Source: Bacilli bacterium (GTDB taxonomy: Bacteria; Bacillota_I; Bacilli_A; RFN20; CAG-826). Taken from it: 36,728 nucleotides of DNA. How positions within the stretch are numbered: position 1 is the stretch's first letter; every line of letters starts with the position of its first letter. The position numbers and the translations under genes are program-made. Shown here one piece after another: positions 1-8,816 of this stretch. Location of the stretch: positions 1-36,728 of the forward strand of contig JAILGI010000056.1 of the NCBI GenBank assembly GCA_024696885.1. Direction: 5' to 3'. Under the pieces are notes generated by a model. The model searched no databases and was not told the origin of the DNA. It saw nothing but the letters and a program-made list of their open reading frames with translations.

Positions 1-153
1 ATTTAAATCAATTGTGGTGGGTAAACTTGTTGAGTATACGCATCCATTAATCGCATGAACAGAAAGATAAGATGCTTTATTATTAAAAGTGGATATTGAG
101 GTTACTAAACCCCCTAATAACAGGGCATTTAAAATAATTATGTTCTTTTTCAT
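1..153 (-). CDS. Partial CDS of a secreted or membrane-anchored protein (N-terminus only, runs off window)
   Basis: Minus-strand ATG at 153 with a strong SD (AAAGGAGG) just upstream; reads MKKNIIILNALLLGGLVTSISTFNNKASYLSVHAINGCVYSTSLPTTIDLN, a Lys-rich start plus hydrophobic stretch typical of a signal peptide; open to window edge. Confidence 0.6.
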   Translation of the reverse strand, partial: MKKNIIILNALLLGGLVTSISTFNNKASYLSVHAINGCVYSTSLPTTIDLN

Positions 154-258
154 AATATATCCTCCTTTATGATTATTATCCTTTATGAAGGATATAACTA
201 ACAAGGTTTTTATATAAATCTTTTTATTTTAGAAAATTATGTTCTAAAATAGTTTTGT

Positions 259-1689
259 ATGTTTGACATAGTTATTATCGGCGCGGGTATTACAGGCACT
301 CTTATTGCAAGAGAACTTTCAAGATACCATTTAAAAGTGGGTGTTATTGAGAAGTGTAATGATGTGGGTAACGCCACTACTAATGCGAACTCCGCGATCA
401 TCCATTCTGGTTACGATCCAGTTCCTGGAACATTAAAAGCGAAATTTAATGTTTTAGGTAATCCTATGTATGATCAGTTAACTAAAGAGTTAAACGTTCC
501 TTTCTATCGCCTTGGTTCATTAACGGTAGCGATATATGATGAACAAATTCCACTTCTCAAAGATTTAGCGGAACGTTCCAAAGTTAACGGTGTTCCTGTT
601 CAATTATTGAATAAAGAAGAAGTTTTGGCGTTAGAACCTAATATTAATCCTAATGTGAAGATGGCGTTATTCGCTCCGACATGTGGCATTATTGATCCAT
701 TTAACTTAACCGTAAGAGCGATGGAAAATGCGATTGATAATGGGGTGACACTTCTTTTAAGTGAAGAAGTTATTAATATTAGTAAAGAAAAGGATATTCA
801 TGTTATTCACACTAAAAAGAATAGATATGAAGCGAAGATAGTCATTAACTGCGCGGGTAATTACGCGGATAATATCGCTAGTATGATTGAACCTATTGAT
901 TGGTCTATTACGCCGAGAAAAGGTGAATATTATGTTTTAGACCATTATAAAGCGGGTTTAGTGAATAGAACCATATTCCCATTACCTAGTGAAAAAGGTA
1001 AAGGAATTTTAGTGAGTGTTACGACATCCGGAAACTATATCGTAGGTCCTAGCTCTGAACCAGTCCCGGATAAAGATGATGTATCCACCGATGCTTTAAC
1101 TTTAAAGAATGTCAAAGAACAAGCCTTAGACTTAGTTCCTTCTGTTCCATTTAATCAAGTGATTAGAACATTCTCTGGATTAAGACCATCCTGTTCGAGA
1201 CATGATTTCATTATTGAATACGCGAAAACAGATAAGACATTTATTAATGTCGCTGGGATTGAAAGTCCGGGAATTGCCTCTTCTCCAGCGATCGCTAAAT
1301 ATGTGGTTAATGATTTAGTGAAACCATTAATGGAATTAAAAGAAAAAGAAGACTTTAATCCAAATGTGAGAAAAGTCGAAAGATTATATTATGCCGAACA
1401 AAATAAAGATTATTCCTTTATTAATTCACATGAAAACTATAGTGAAGTGATTTGCTCTTGTGAAAAGGTCACATTAGGAGAAATCATGGATCAATTAAAT
1501 AGAAGTTGTCCACCTCACTCAGTTAAAGGTGTGAAAAGAAGAACAAGAGCGGGATTTGGTAAATGCCAAGGTGGATTCTGTCAATCTAAGATTGTCCTCT
1601 TATTAGCGAAGCATTATGGTGTTTCCCCATTAGATATACCTTTAGATGATGAAGGCAGTAATATCCTTTTAGAGAAAGTGAAAGATTAA
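259..1689 (+). CDS. NAD(P)/FAD-dependent oxidoreductase, anaerobic glycerol-3-phosphate dehydrogenase (GlpA)-like with C-terminal BFD-like [2Fe-2S] domain
   Basis: N-terminal FAD motif DIVIIGAGITGTLIARELS; C-terminal cysteines CSCEKVTLGEI...GFGKCQGGFCQ; operon context with the next two genes. Confidence 0.85.
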   Translation: MFDIVIIGAGITGTLIARELSRYHLKVGVIEKCNDVGNATTNANSAIIHSGYDPVPGTLKAKFNVLGNPMYDQLTKELNVPFYRLGSLTVAIYDEQIPLLKDLAERSKVNGVPVQLLNKEEVLALEPNINPNVKMALFAPTCGIIDPFNLTVRAMENAIDNGVTLLLSEEVINISKEKDIHVIHTKKNRYEAKIVINCAGNYADNIASMIEPIDWSITPRKGEYYVLDHYKAGLVNRTIFPLPSEKGKGILVSVTTSGNYIVGPSSEPVPDKDDVSTDALTLKNVKEQALDLVPSVPFNQVIRTFSGLRPSCSRHDFIIEYAKTDKTFINVAGIESPGIASSPAIAKYVVNDLVKPLMELKEKEDFNPNVRKVERLYYAEQNKDYSFINSHENYSEVICSCEKVTLGEIMDQLNRSCPPHSVKGVKRRTRAGFGKCQGGFCQSKIVLLLAKHYGVSPLDIPLDDEGSNILLEKVKD

Positions 1690-1693
1690 ATAT

Positions 1694-2941
1694 ATGCGTC
1701 ATGTTGATTTAGTCATTATTGGAGGTGGTTCCGCGGGTATGGCCGCGGCAATCGAAGCCAAACATCAAGGCATTGATGATATTTTAATCTTGGAAAAGAA
1801 CAATCAATTAGGAGGCATTTTAGATCAATGCATCCATAATGGTTTTGGTTTAACCGAATTTAAAGAAGAATTAACCGGTCCGGAATATGCCTCTAGATTC
1901 GCTAAACAAGTCAAAGAATTAAATATTCCTTATTTACTTAACACCTATGTTATGGAAATAACTAAGGATAGACATGTTTTATTCGCCTCTAAAGATGAGG
2001 GTGTTGAGGAAATTGAAGCTACGGCGATTGTCATGGCGACAGGCTGTTATGAAAGAAACGCGGGAGCAATTCAACTCGCGGGTTCTCGATGTGCGGGTGT
2101 TATTACCGCGGGAGCGGCGCAGAGGTATTTAAATATCCACGGTTATATGTGCGGTAAAAATATCGTTATCTTAGGCAGTGGCGATATTGGTCTTATTATG
2201 GCTAGACGCTTAACATTAGAAGGGGCGAATGTCATCTGTGTTTGCGAATTAATGCCATATAGCAATGGTTTAAATAGAAATATCGCTCAATGTTTAAATG
2301 ACTATAATATTCCTTTATATCTCTCTACGACGATTAAAGAAGTTATTGGTAAAAAGAGATTAGAAAAAGTAGTTTTAACGAAAGTTGATGAAAAATTAAG
2401 ACCAATCGAAGGAAGCGAACAAGAGATAAAATGCGATACATTAATCCTTTCTGTTGGTTTAATTCCTTATATATCTTTATTAGAGAATATTGATTGCCCA
2501 ATTAGCTCCACGAAGGGCGCAATTGTTAATGAAGATATGGAAACAGGTATACCTGGTATATTTAGCTGTGGTAACTGTTTACATGTCCATGATGTCGTCG
2601 ATTTTGTCACCGATGAAGGAAGAAGTGCAGGAATAGGGGCTTCTAAATATATTAAAGGTCTATCATCTAAAGGTAGTTATATTAAAGTTATTCCGTCTGA
2701 TAATGTGTCTTATGTTGTTCCTCAAAATATCCATAAAGACACTAGTGATGATGTGACATTAAAGTTTAGAGTGAGAACACCGATTAAAAATGCAGTTATT
2801 GAAATAGTAAGTGGGGATAAAGTGATCTATCGCATGAACAAAATAGCGTGTATCCCCAGTGAAATGAATTTAATCAAGATTAGTAATAGTAAATTAGCTA
2901 ATTTAGAAAACGATATTTGTGTGAAGGTGAATGGACGATGA
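1694..2941 (+). CDS. NAD(P)/FAD-dependent oxidoreductase (second subunit of GlpA-like operon)
   Basis: VDLVIIGGGSAGMAAAIEA dinucleotide-binding motif, second GSGDIGLIMARRL nucleotide-binding motif; 4 nt after the preceding gene. Confidence 0.85.
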   Translation: MRHVDLVIIGGGSAGMAAAIEAKHQGIDDILILEKNNQLGGILDQCIHNGFGLTEFKEELTGPEYASRFAKQVKELNIPYLLNTYVMEITKDRHVLFASKDEGVEEIEATAIVMATGCYERNAGAIQLAGSRCAGVITAGAAQRYLNIHGYMCGKNIVILGSGDIGLIMARRLTLEGANVICVCELMPYSNGLNRNIAQCLNDYNIPLYLSTTIKEVIGKKRLEKVVLTKVDEKLRPIEGSEQEIKCDTLILSVGLIPYISLLENIDCPISSTKGAIVNEDMETGIPGIFSCGNCLHVHDVVDFVTDEGRSAGIGASKYIKGLSSKGSYIKVIPSDNVSYVVPQNIHKDTSDDVTLKFRVRTPIKNAVIEIVSGDKVIYRMNKIACIPSEMNLIKISNSKLANLENDICVKVNGR

Positions 2942-3282
2942 AAAGAGAATTTGTGTGTATTGTTTGTCCTAGGGGTTGTCAATTAACGATTGATGATGAT
3001 TTAAATGTCACCGGGAACACTTGTATGCGCGGTAAGGATTACGCGATTAGTGAAGTTACTCACCCCACAAGAATCATTACTTCCTCAATTAGAGTGAGTA
3101 ATCGAGAGGACACCTTAGTGTCCGTGAAAACGGATAAACCGATTCCTAAAGAAAAAATCTTTGAGGTTATGGAAATTATTAATAGGGCAAGCGTAAAAGC
3201 CCCAACAGTGATTGGGGATATCGCTATCAAAGATGTATTAGGATTAGGTGTTAATGTTGTAATAACGAAAGAAATTAAATAG
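2938..3282 (+). CDS. DUF1667-type protein (MKREFVCIVCPRGCQL...)
   Basis: Cys-rich N-terminus CIVCPRGC...CMRG; ATGA overlap with the preceding stop (2938-2941) supports this start rather than 2917. Confidence 0.8.
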   Translation: MKREFVCIVCPRGCQLTIDDDLNVTGNTCMRGKDYAISEVTHPTRIITSSIRVSNREDTLVSVKTDKPIPKEKIFEVMEIINRASVKAPTVIGDIAIKDVLGLGVNVVITKEIK

Positions 3283-3304
3283 GCTTGAAGAAAGTCTATT
3301 TTTT
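3281..3304 (+). terminator. Rho-independent terminator of the glp-like operon
   Basis: AGGCTT-gaaga-AAGTCT stem (one G-U) followed by a T6 tract, abutting the stop codon. Confidence 0.6.
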
Positions 3305-3307
3305 CTT

Positions 3308-3352
3308 AAGTGCAATTCTTTTGTGCAATTGCACTTTAAGATTGCACTTTAA
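3308..3352 (+). promoter_or_regulatory. Cluster of TGCAATT/ATTGCAC operator-like half-sites upstream of the dinJ-like gene
   Basis: Palindrome GTGCAATTGCAC (3323-3334); perfect direct repeat ATTGCACTTTAA at 3328-3339 and 3341-3352; additional AAGTGCAATT at 3308-3317. Confidence 0.45.
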
Positions 3353-3460
3353 AAAATATGGATGCTATTTGCTCTCAAATAACGGTTCCAACTTATCAAT
3401 ATTTTGATTATAAGGTGCAGTATGTATAACTTTTGTGATACAGTGTTATTAGGATATTTT

Positions 3461-3781
3461 ATGAAAAAGACCGAAATAATACATACAAGGGTAACACCTG
3501 AAACAAAAAGAAAATGTGATGAGATATTTAATAAACTTGGCATCACCACAAGTTACGCAATTACACTATTTTTAAATCAAGTAATGCTTAGGAAAGGATT
3601 ACCTTTTGATTTGACATTACCAGAAAAAGAAGATTTGGTTGCTTTTGCGATAAATGTTAATTCTATAGATGGCAAAGTTCCTAGTGAAAAAGCCCAACAA
3701 ATCATGCACTTATATGATGATGGGCTTATTGATTTAGAAACTGCAGAATCCGCAATTAGAAAATTGCATATTAGTAAATAG
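3461..3781 (+). CDS. RelB/DinJ-family type II antitoxin
   Basis: MKKTEIIHTRVTPETKRKCDEIFNKLGITTSYAITLFLNQVMLRKGLPFDL is the RelB/DinJ ribbon-helix-helix signature. Confidence 0.85.
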   Translation: MKKTEIIHTRVTPETKRKCDEIFNKLGITTSYAITLFLNQVMLRKGLPFDLTLPEKEDLVAFAINVNSIDGKVPSEKAQQIMHLYDDGLIDLETAESAIRKLHISK

Positions 3782-3783
3782 AT

Positions 3784-5169
3784 TTAAAGGTAATTTTTAA
3801 TTAAGAAATCCACTCTCGCAATAAGGGAATCACTAATCGCAGTGATTCTTTCTTTATCTAAGTATTTTGATTCAAATTGTAAAAATAATGGTTTTATTCT
3901 TTCTTTAAGTATATTTAGTTTATCTATACTTAACCATTTAAAGGATTTAACTAACTTTAATTGTTCTAATGGTTTTTCTTTAAATGGTTTAGAAACAATA
4001 TCCTTAAATGGTTTGATATCAAATGTGAGTTTATCAAAACCAAAAGAAGCACCACTATCAAAGATAGGGGACGGACCAATAAACTTTAATGTAATTGCGT
4101 CTCTAATAAAACCAAAATTGTTAAAGTGTCTATCTTCATTAGCGATGATGAAATCAAAGACGATTAATTTATCTAAATAATCTTCCACATTTTCAATGCC
4201 TAAATGATGAGCACATTTCACAAAATGGGAATAAGCACTGTCGTTATTATTCTTCTTTAACACTTTATTAATTTGATAGGCAGTAACTAAGTCTTGGCTA
4301 TTATTAATAAAATCTTCACATTTGGAATATGGATAATCTCCATCATCAAAGAATGAATACTGAACAGAATCTAAACCTAATATAGAGGCTATTTCAGAGG
4401 CTACTACTTCGTTGAATGGTTCTTGTCGATAAGGATTAGAGCCACCTTTCATCATTACTCTTTTATTGTTAATAATCTTCCAACGCTTTTTTAAATTACC
4501 TACAGATGTGCTATCAGGGGAAGAAAGATTCAATTCCTTCTTTCGTTTATTACCATTTAATAAAATGGTTCCTAAATCTTCTGAGAAGTCATTTTCAAAG
4601 AAGTTGATATCTTCCCAGGATATATTTTCATCTTTTGGTTTAATCCAATATTGATCAGATAAACTTAAGCCAAAACATTTTAATAACAATACTTTTGGAT
4701 CAGAGATATTAAGTTTATCTAAAGCATCTCTAATACCACTTCTAGTTAATGGGATACTTCTATCATTCCACCAGTCAAGAAGGGATTTTATATCTTTAAC
4801 ACCTATAGGAAGTAGTTCTTTTAAATAGACATCACCAATAGTGTGAATTCTTCCCGTTTCAAAAGAAATGGTTAAGTCTACGACCTGATTATTTAAGTGC
4901 ATCAATGAACAATATAAAAGTTCAGAAGATTGGAATCCTTTCTTTAGAAGTTTTAGTTGTTGCTCTAATAGTTGTCTTTTTTTAATTAAGATATCAAGGT
5001 CATATAATTCTTGTCCATTGACATATTTGCTATTCTTTTTACCGTTCTCTGACCATTGATGGTAATAGTAAATATTACCACCTATATTCTTAATGGATAT
5101 ATATCCCTTAGGTAGTTGTTTTATTCTTTCATTTAGCTCTTTAATCTTGTTAATTGTTTCTTGTTTCAT
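3784..5169 (-). CDS. HipA-like kinase with an N-terminal coiled-coil/DUF6788-like extension
   Basis: Kinase motifs IVFDFIIANEDRHFNNFGFI and IFDSGASFGFD; N-term KELNERIKQLPKGYISIKNIGGNIYYYHQWSENGKKNSKYVNGQEL. ATG at 5169 preferred over 5187 because the -10 box overlaps the upstream ATG region. Confidence 0.75.
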   Translation of the reverse strand: MKQETINKIKELNERIKQLPKGYISIKNIGGNIYYYHQWSENGKKNSKYVNGQELYDLDILIKKRQLLEQQLKLLKKGFQSSELLYCSLMHLNNQVVDLTISFETGRIHTIGDVYLKELLPIGVKDIKSLLDWWNDRSIPLTRSGIRDALDKLNISDPKVLLLKCFGLSLSDQYWIKPKDENISWEDINFFENDFSEDLGTILLNGNKRKKELNLSSPDSTSVGNLKKRWKIINNKRVMMKGGSNPYRQEPFNEVVASEIASILGLDSVQYSFFDDGDYPYSKCEDFINNSQDLVTAYQINKVLKKNNNDSAYSHFVKCAHHLGIENVEDYLDKLIVFDFIIANEDRHFNNFGFIRDAITLKFIGPSPIFDSGASFGFDKLTFDIKPFKDIVSKPFKEKPLEQLKLVKSFKWLSIDKLNILKERIKPLFLQFESKYLDKERITAISDSLIARVDFLIKNYL

Positions 5170-5175
5170 GAGATC

Positions 5176-5220
5176 ATTATACCCCATCTTAACCCCTTTG
5201 TTAACCCCTTTTTTAACCCC
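5176..5220 (-). promoter_or_regulatory. hipA-like promoter (TTAACA-17-TATAAT) embedded in three 12-bp-phased GGGGTTAA repeats
   Basis: Plus-strand TTAACCCC at 5189-5196, 5201-5208, 5213-5220; minus-strand -35 TTAACA at 5199-5204, -10 TATAAT at 5176-5181. Confidence 0.6.
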
Positions 5221-5237
5221 CGTTTGATGGTAATAAA

Positions 5238-5264
5238 AAGTAGATAATTTTTATTTATCTACTT
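5238..5264 (-). terminator. Terminator at the end of the capE-capG-capF segment, overlapping the capF 3' end
   Basis: Perfect 10-bp arms AAGTAGATAA (5238-5247)/TTATCTACTT (5255-5264), T-rich on the minus strand 3' side. Confidence 0.6.
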
Positions 5265-6348
5265 CTTCTCTATATGTATCGTGGGTATCAGGATTATATA
5301 TCTCACTGATCCACATTATCGTATGACTATTGATATCACCAATATTGGTTATTTGATGTGTGTAATAAGGGATGATATTGACTGGATGAGGATTGTTTCC
5401 ATCGACGATATCCTCTAAAACACTATTATCTTTAATGTTTCTTTGTTTGATATCGCACTTACCTATTACTGTATAAAAGATTTCTTTTTTATAAGTGTGA
5501 TAATGTCCACCTTTGGTGATTCCTGGATAAGCGACATTATCACTTATTTGTCCCCACTTCTTGGATTTATATAATTCTTCAAAGGAACCTCTAGCGTCCG
5601 TCGCATAATTATATGTATATCCTTCATCGGATAGATAATCTAAGAAGGTTTTGAATAACTTTAATTCGAATTCGTCATGGATAATGGGAAGGTGTCTATC
5701 ACTTTCCACTTCTTGTTTAAAGTAATAGAGTAAGTCAGCGAGTTTTCCTAAAGAACAATCATAGGTGGGATTAACATATAAGATATTTTTACTTCCTTTT
5801 TGATCACCTTTAATTACCTTAATGAATTCTTCGACGATATCTTCGACATAGTTATAGTGAACGACATAATCTCTATCTCTAATTTGAATAGGAAGATTAT
5901 GAGCGATGTTATAACAGAATGTCGCGGAAGCGGAATTATAATTAGGTCTACACCACTTACCAAAGGCGTTCGCTAAACGGTAGATATAAACTGGTAAACC
6001 AGAATTTAATAAATAATTTTCCCCCATCTTTTTGCTTTTACCATAGTCATTATCTAATATGGCTTGGATGGAACTAGACATGATGATGGGAACGTTTTTA
6101 TTTAATTGTTTAACATAATCGCATAACTTCTTAGTAAAATTTGTGTTTCCATCATAAAACTCTTCTGTAGTTAAGGGGCGATTAATACCGGCGAGATGGA
6201 CGATGAAATCACATTCCTTAATATAATTAAGCAAGTCTTCTTCTTTCTTGTCTATATCGTACTTTAAAGGGGTAAAACCATGCCTTTCTAGATGAAGGCA
6301 CATGTGTTTACCTATAAAGCCATTACTACCAGTGACTAATACTTTCAT
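5251..6348 (-). CDS. capF: CapF-like bifunctional NAD-dependent reductase/epimerase with C-terminal cupin (UDP-L-FucNAc pathway)
   Basis: MKVLVTGSNGFIGKHM Rossmann motif; C-term cupin GGHYHTYKKEIFYTVIGKCDI; adjacent capG and capE. Confidence 0.85.
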   Translation of the reverse strand: MKVLVTGSNGFIGKHMCLHLERHGFTPLKYDIDKKEEDLLNYIKECDFIVHLAGINRPLTTEEFYDGNTNFTKKLCDYVKQLNKNVPIIMSSSIQAILDNDYGKSKKMGENYLLNSGLPVYIYRLANAFGKWCRPNYNSASATFCYNIAHNLPIQIRDRDYVVHYNYVEDIVEEFIKVIKGDQKGSKNILYVNPTYDCSLGKLADLLYYFKQEVESDRHLPIIHDEFELKLFKTFLDYLSDEGYTYNYATDARGSFEELYKSKKWGQISDNVAYPGITKGGHYHTYKKEIFYTVIGKCDIKQRNIKDNSVLEDIVDGNNPHPVNIIPYYTHQITNIGDINSHTIMWISEIYNPDTHDTYREEVDK

Positions 6349-6352
6349 ATAT

Positions 6353-7501
6353 TTAGTCTTTTCTCCACACCATCTTGTTGACTACACCTACGTAGGATTG
6401 GATTAATTTCACAACTTTATCGGATACATTTGTATCGGTGTAGTCTCTAACTGGTTTACAGCCATTCTTGTTATTTACTGCGACCTCTACGGCTTGTAAG
6501 AGATTGATTTCATCAATACCAGCGAGGACAAAGCAAGCTTCATCTAAGGCTTCTGGTCTTTCGGTGCTTGTTCTAATGCACACCGCGGCGATAGGTTTAT
6601 TAATTGAAGTATAGAAACTTGATTCTTCGGGTAATGTTCCGGAATCGGATACGACACAGAAGGCATTCATTTGTAAGTTGTTATAATCATGGAATCCTAA
6701 TGGTTCATGCATCACAACTCGTTTATCTAATTTAAAACCTGTTTGTTCTAATTTCTTTTTGCTTCTTGGGTGGCAGCTATAGAGAATAGGCATATCATAT
6801 TTCTCAGCGAGTTTATTAATCGCATTGAATAAGCTATAGAAGTTCTTATCGGTATCGATATTCTCTTCTCTGTGTGCGCTTAAAAGGATGTATTTTCCTT
6901 TTTGTAAATGTAATTTAGTGAGGATATCACTATTATTGATATCTTCTAAGTTATTGAATAAGACTTCACTCATTGGTGAACCGGTGACATAGGTTCTTTC
7001 TTTAGGAAGACCACAGTCCGCTAGATAACGTCTAGCGTGTTCACTATAGGCTAAATTAACATCAGAGATGATATCAACGATTCTTCTATTGGTTTCTTCT
7101 GGTAAGCATTCATCTTTACATCTATTGCCCGCTTCCATGTGGAAGATTGGGATATGTAATCTTTTGGCGCCTATGACTGATAAGCAGCTATTGGTGTCCC
7201 CTAATACGAGGACAGCATCTGGACGTAGGTCCACCATCGCTTGATAGCTTTTAGCGATGATGTTGCCCATGGTTTCACCTAAGTCTTTACCAACAGCGTT
7301 TAAATAGATATCAGGATCTTTGATTTTTAAATCTTTGAAGAAGATACCATTAAGGGTGTAATCATAGTTTTGTCCAGTATGGACGAGTAAGGTATCAAAG
7401 TATTCGCGACATTTATTGATTACTGCGCTTAATCTAATGATTTCGGGTCTAGTACCGACGATAATCATTAATTTGATTTTTCCATTATTTTGAAAAGGCA
7501 T
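6353..7501 (-). CDS. capG: UDP-N-acetylglucosamine 2-epimerase family, CapG/FnlC-like
   Basis: MIIVGTRPEIIRLSAVI, LVHTGQNYD, HMEAGNRC; SD upstream; synteny with capE/capF. Confidence 0.85.
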   Translation of the reverse strand: MPFQNNGKIKLMIIVGTRPEIIRLSAVINKCREYFDTLLVHTGQNYDYTLNGIFFKDLKIKDPDIYLNAVGKDLGETMGNIIAKSYQAMVDLRPDAVLVLGDTNSCLSVIGAKRLHIPIFHMEAGNRCKDECLPEETNRRIVDIISDVNLAYSEHARRYLADCGLPKERTYVTGSPMSEVLFNNLEDINNSDILTKLHLQKGKYILLSAHREENIDTDKNFYSLFNAINKLAEKYDMPILYSCHPRSKKKLEQTGFKLDKRVVMHEPLGFHDYNNLQMNAFCVVSDSGTLPEESSFYTSINKPIAAVCIRTSTERPEALDEACFVLAGIDEINLLQAVEVAVNNKNGCKPVRDYTDTNVSDKVVKLIQSYVGVVNKMVWRKD

Positions 7502-7516
7502 ATATTATAGTCCTCC

Positions 7517-8710
7517 TTATTCATGTTGTTTGACTGGACCACCGAATAATTCTAATTTCTTTAAGAGTTTCTTCATTCCTTCGACATCTAATCTGGCGGT
7601 GTTATGGGATGTATAGCTCTCACCTAAGTTTAACTTTTTATTTCCTTTAGAGAAATATTTATCATAGTTTAAGTCACGGTTATCCGCTTTCACGCAGAAG
7701 AAGTTACCCATATCGATGGATTTTAACATTTCTTCTTGTGTCACTAATGTTTCGTATAGCTTTTCACCGTGTCTTGTACCAATATAGCTAATACCGGTTT
7801 TAGAACCTGTTAATTCGATAACCGCTTTAGCGAGTGTATCAATTGTGGCTGCAGGTGCTTTTTGGACGAATAAGTCACCTTGTTCACCATGTTCAAAGGC
7901 ATATAAGACAAGATCCACAGCGTCATCTAATGTCATCATGAATCTAGTCATATCTGGATTAGTGATGGTAATGGGTTTACCTTCATGGATTTGATTTAAG
8001 AACAATGGGATAACAGAGCCTCTAGAGGCCATAACATTACCATATCTAGTTAAACATAAGACTGTATCATCTTTTAAGAGTTGTCTACTTCTAGCAATAA
8101 CGTTCTTTTCCATTAAGGCTTTAGAGATACCCATAGCGTTAATGGGGTAGGCGGCTTTATCTGTTGATAAGAAGATGGCTTTCTTAACGTGATTACGGAC
8201 ACAGGCGGTAATGACGTTATCACTGCCCATGACGTTAGTGCGGACCGCCTCCATGGGGTAAAATTCACAAGATGGGACTTGTTTTAACGCTGCAGCGGAA
8301 AAGACATAGTCAACACCTTTAAAGGCATCGATGATGCTATCGAGATTACGGACATCACCGATATAGAATTTTAATTTATCGTTGTTGTATGCTTTACGCA
8401 TATCATCTTGTTTCTTTTCATCTCTAGATAAGATTCTGATTTCTTTAATGTCTGTATTTAAGAATCTATCTACGACTGCATGACCAAATGATCCTGTACC
8501 ACCAGTAATTAATAAGACTTTATCTTTTAATATTGTGGTATCTTTACTAGCGTATTCATTTAATCTATCTTTAATACCTTGTAATTTGATTTGATCTGCT
8601 TTCTTTTCATCTACTTCATAAGAAACATATGTTCTTAAAGGCATACCCACGACTTGGGATGCTTCTTTTTGTGTTAATTTGCAATTTTTGCGTATTTCTT
8701 TAAGTGTCAT
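7517..8710 (-). CDS. capE: CapE-like UDP-GlcNAc 4,6-dehydratase/5-epimerase with N-terminal XRE-type HTH domain
   Basis: N-term MTLKEIRKNCKLTQKEASQVVGMPLRTYVSYE (HTH_3-like), then KDKVLLITGGTGSFGHAVVDRFL, SAAALKQVPSCEFYPMEAVRTNV. Confidence 0.88.
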   Translation of the reverse strand: MTLKEIRKNCKLTQKEASQVVGMPLRTYVSYEVDEKKADQIKLQGIKDRLNEYASKDTTILKDKVLLITGGTGSFGHAVVDRFLNTDIKEIRILSRDEKKQDDMRKAYNNDKLKFYIGDVRNLDSIIDAFKGVDYVFSAAALKQVPSCEFYPMEAVRTNVMGSDNVITACVRNHVKKAIFLSTDKAAYPINAMGISKALMEKNVIARSRQLLKDDTVLCLTRYGNVMASRGSVIPLFLNQIHEGKPITITNPDMTRFMMTLDDAVDLVLYAFEHGEQGDLFVQKAPAATIDTLAKAVIELTGSKTGISYIGTRHGEKLYETLVTQEEMLKSIDMGNFFCVKADNRDLNYDKYFSKGNKKLNLGESYTSHNTARLDVEGMKKLLKKLELFGGPVKQHE

Positions 8711-8712
8711 AA

Positions 8713-8784
8713 TTGCACCTCTTTTCCTTTATATTATATATATTAAGGATTTATATGCAAAGAAAAAGTGCAGAAGTTGCACTT
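8713..8784 (-). promoter_or_regulatory. capE promoter (TTTGCA-17-TATAAT) with palindromic operator AAGTGCA-N5-TGCACTT immediately upstream of -35
   Basis: Minus-strand ...AAGTGCAACTTCTGCACTTTTTCTTTGCATATAAATCCTTAATATATATAATATAAAGG...; palindrome at 8766-8784; a further TTGCAC at 8713-8718 near the start codon. Confidence 0.5.
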
Positions 8785-8816
8785 ATTCAATATTTTATTA
8801 CTTCTAAATATACTTA

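Noticed and set aside
3349-3549. 66-aa minus-strand ORF overlapping the dinJ-like gene
   Set aside because: Antisense across the antitoxin 5' end and its operator region; no supporting motif
3842-4180. 112-aa plus-strand ORF inside the hipA-like gene (and 4466-4654)
   Set aside because: Antisense to a gene with clear kinase motifs; low-complexity Leu/Ser/Lys composition typical of shadow ORFs
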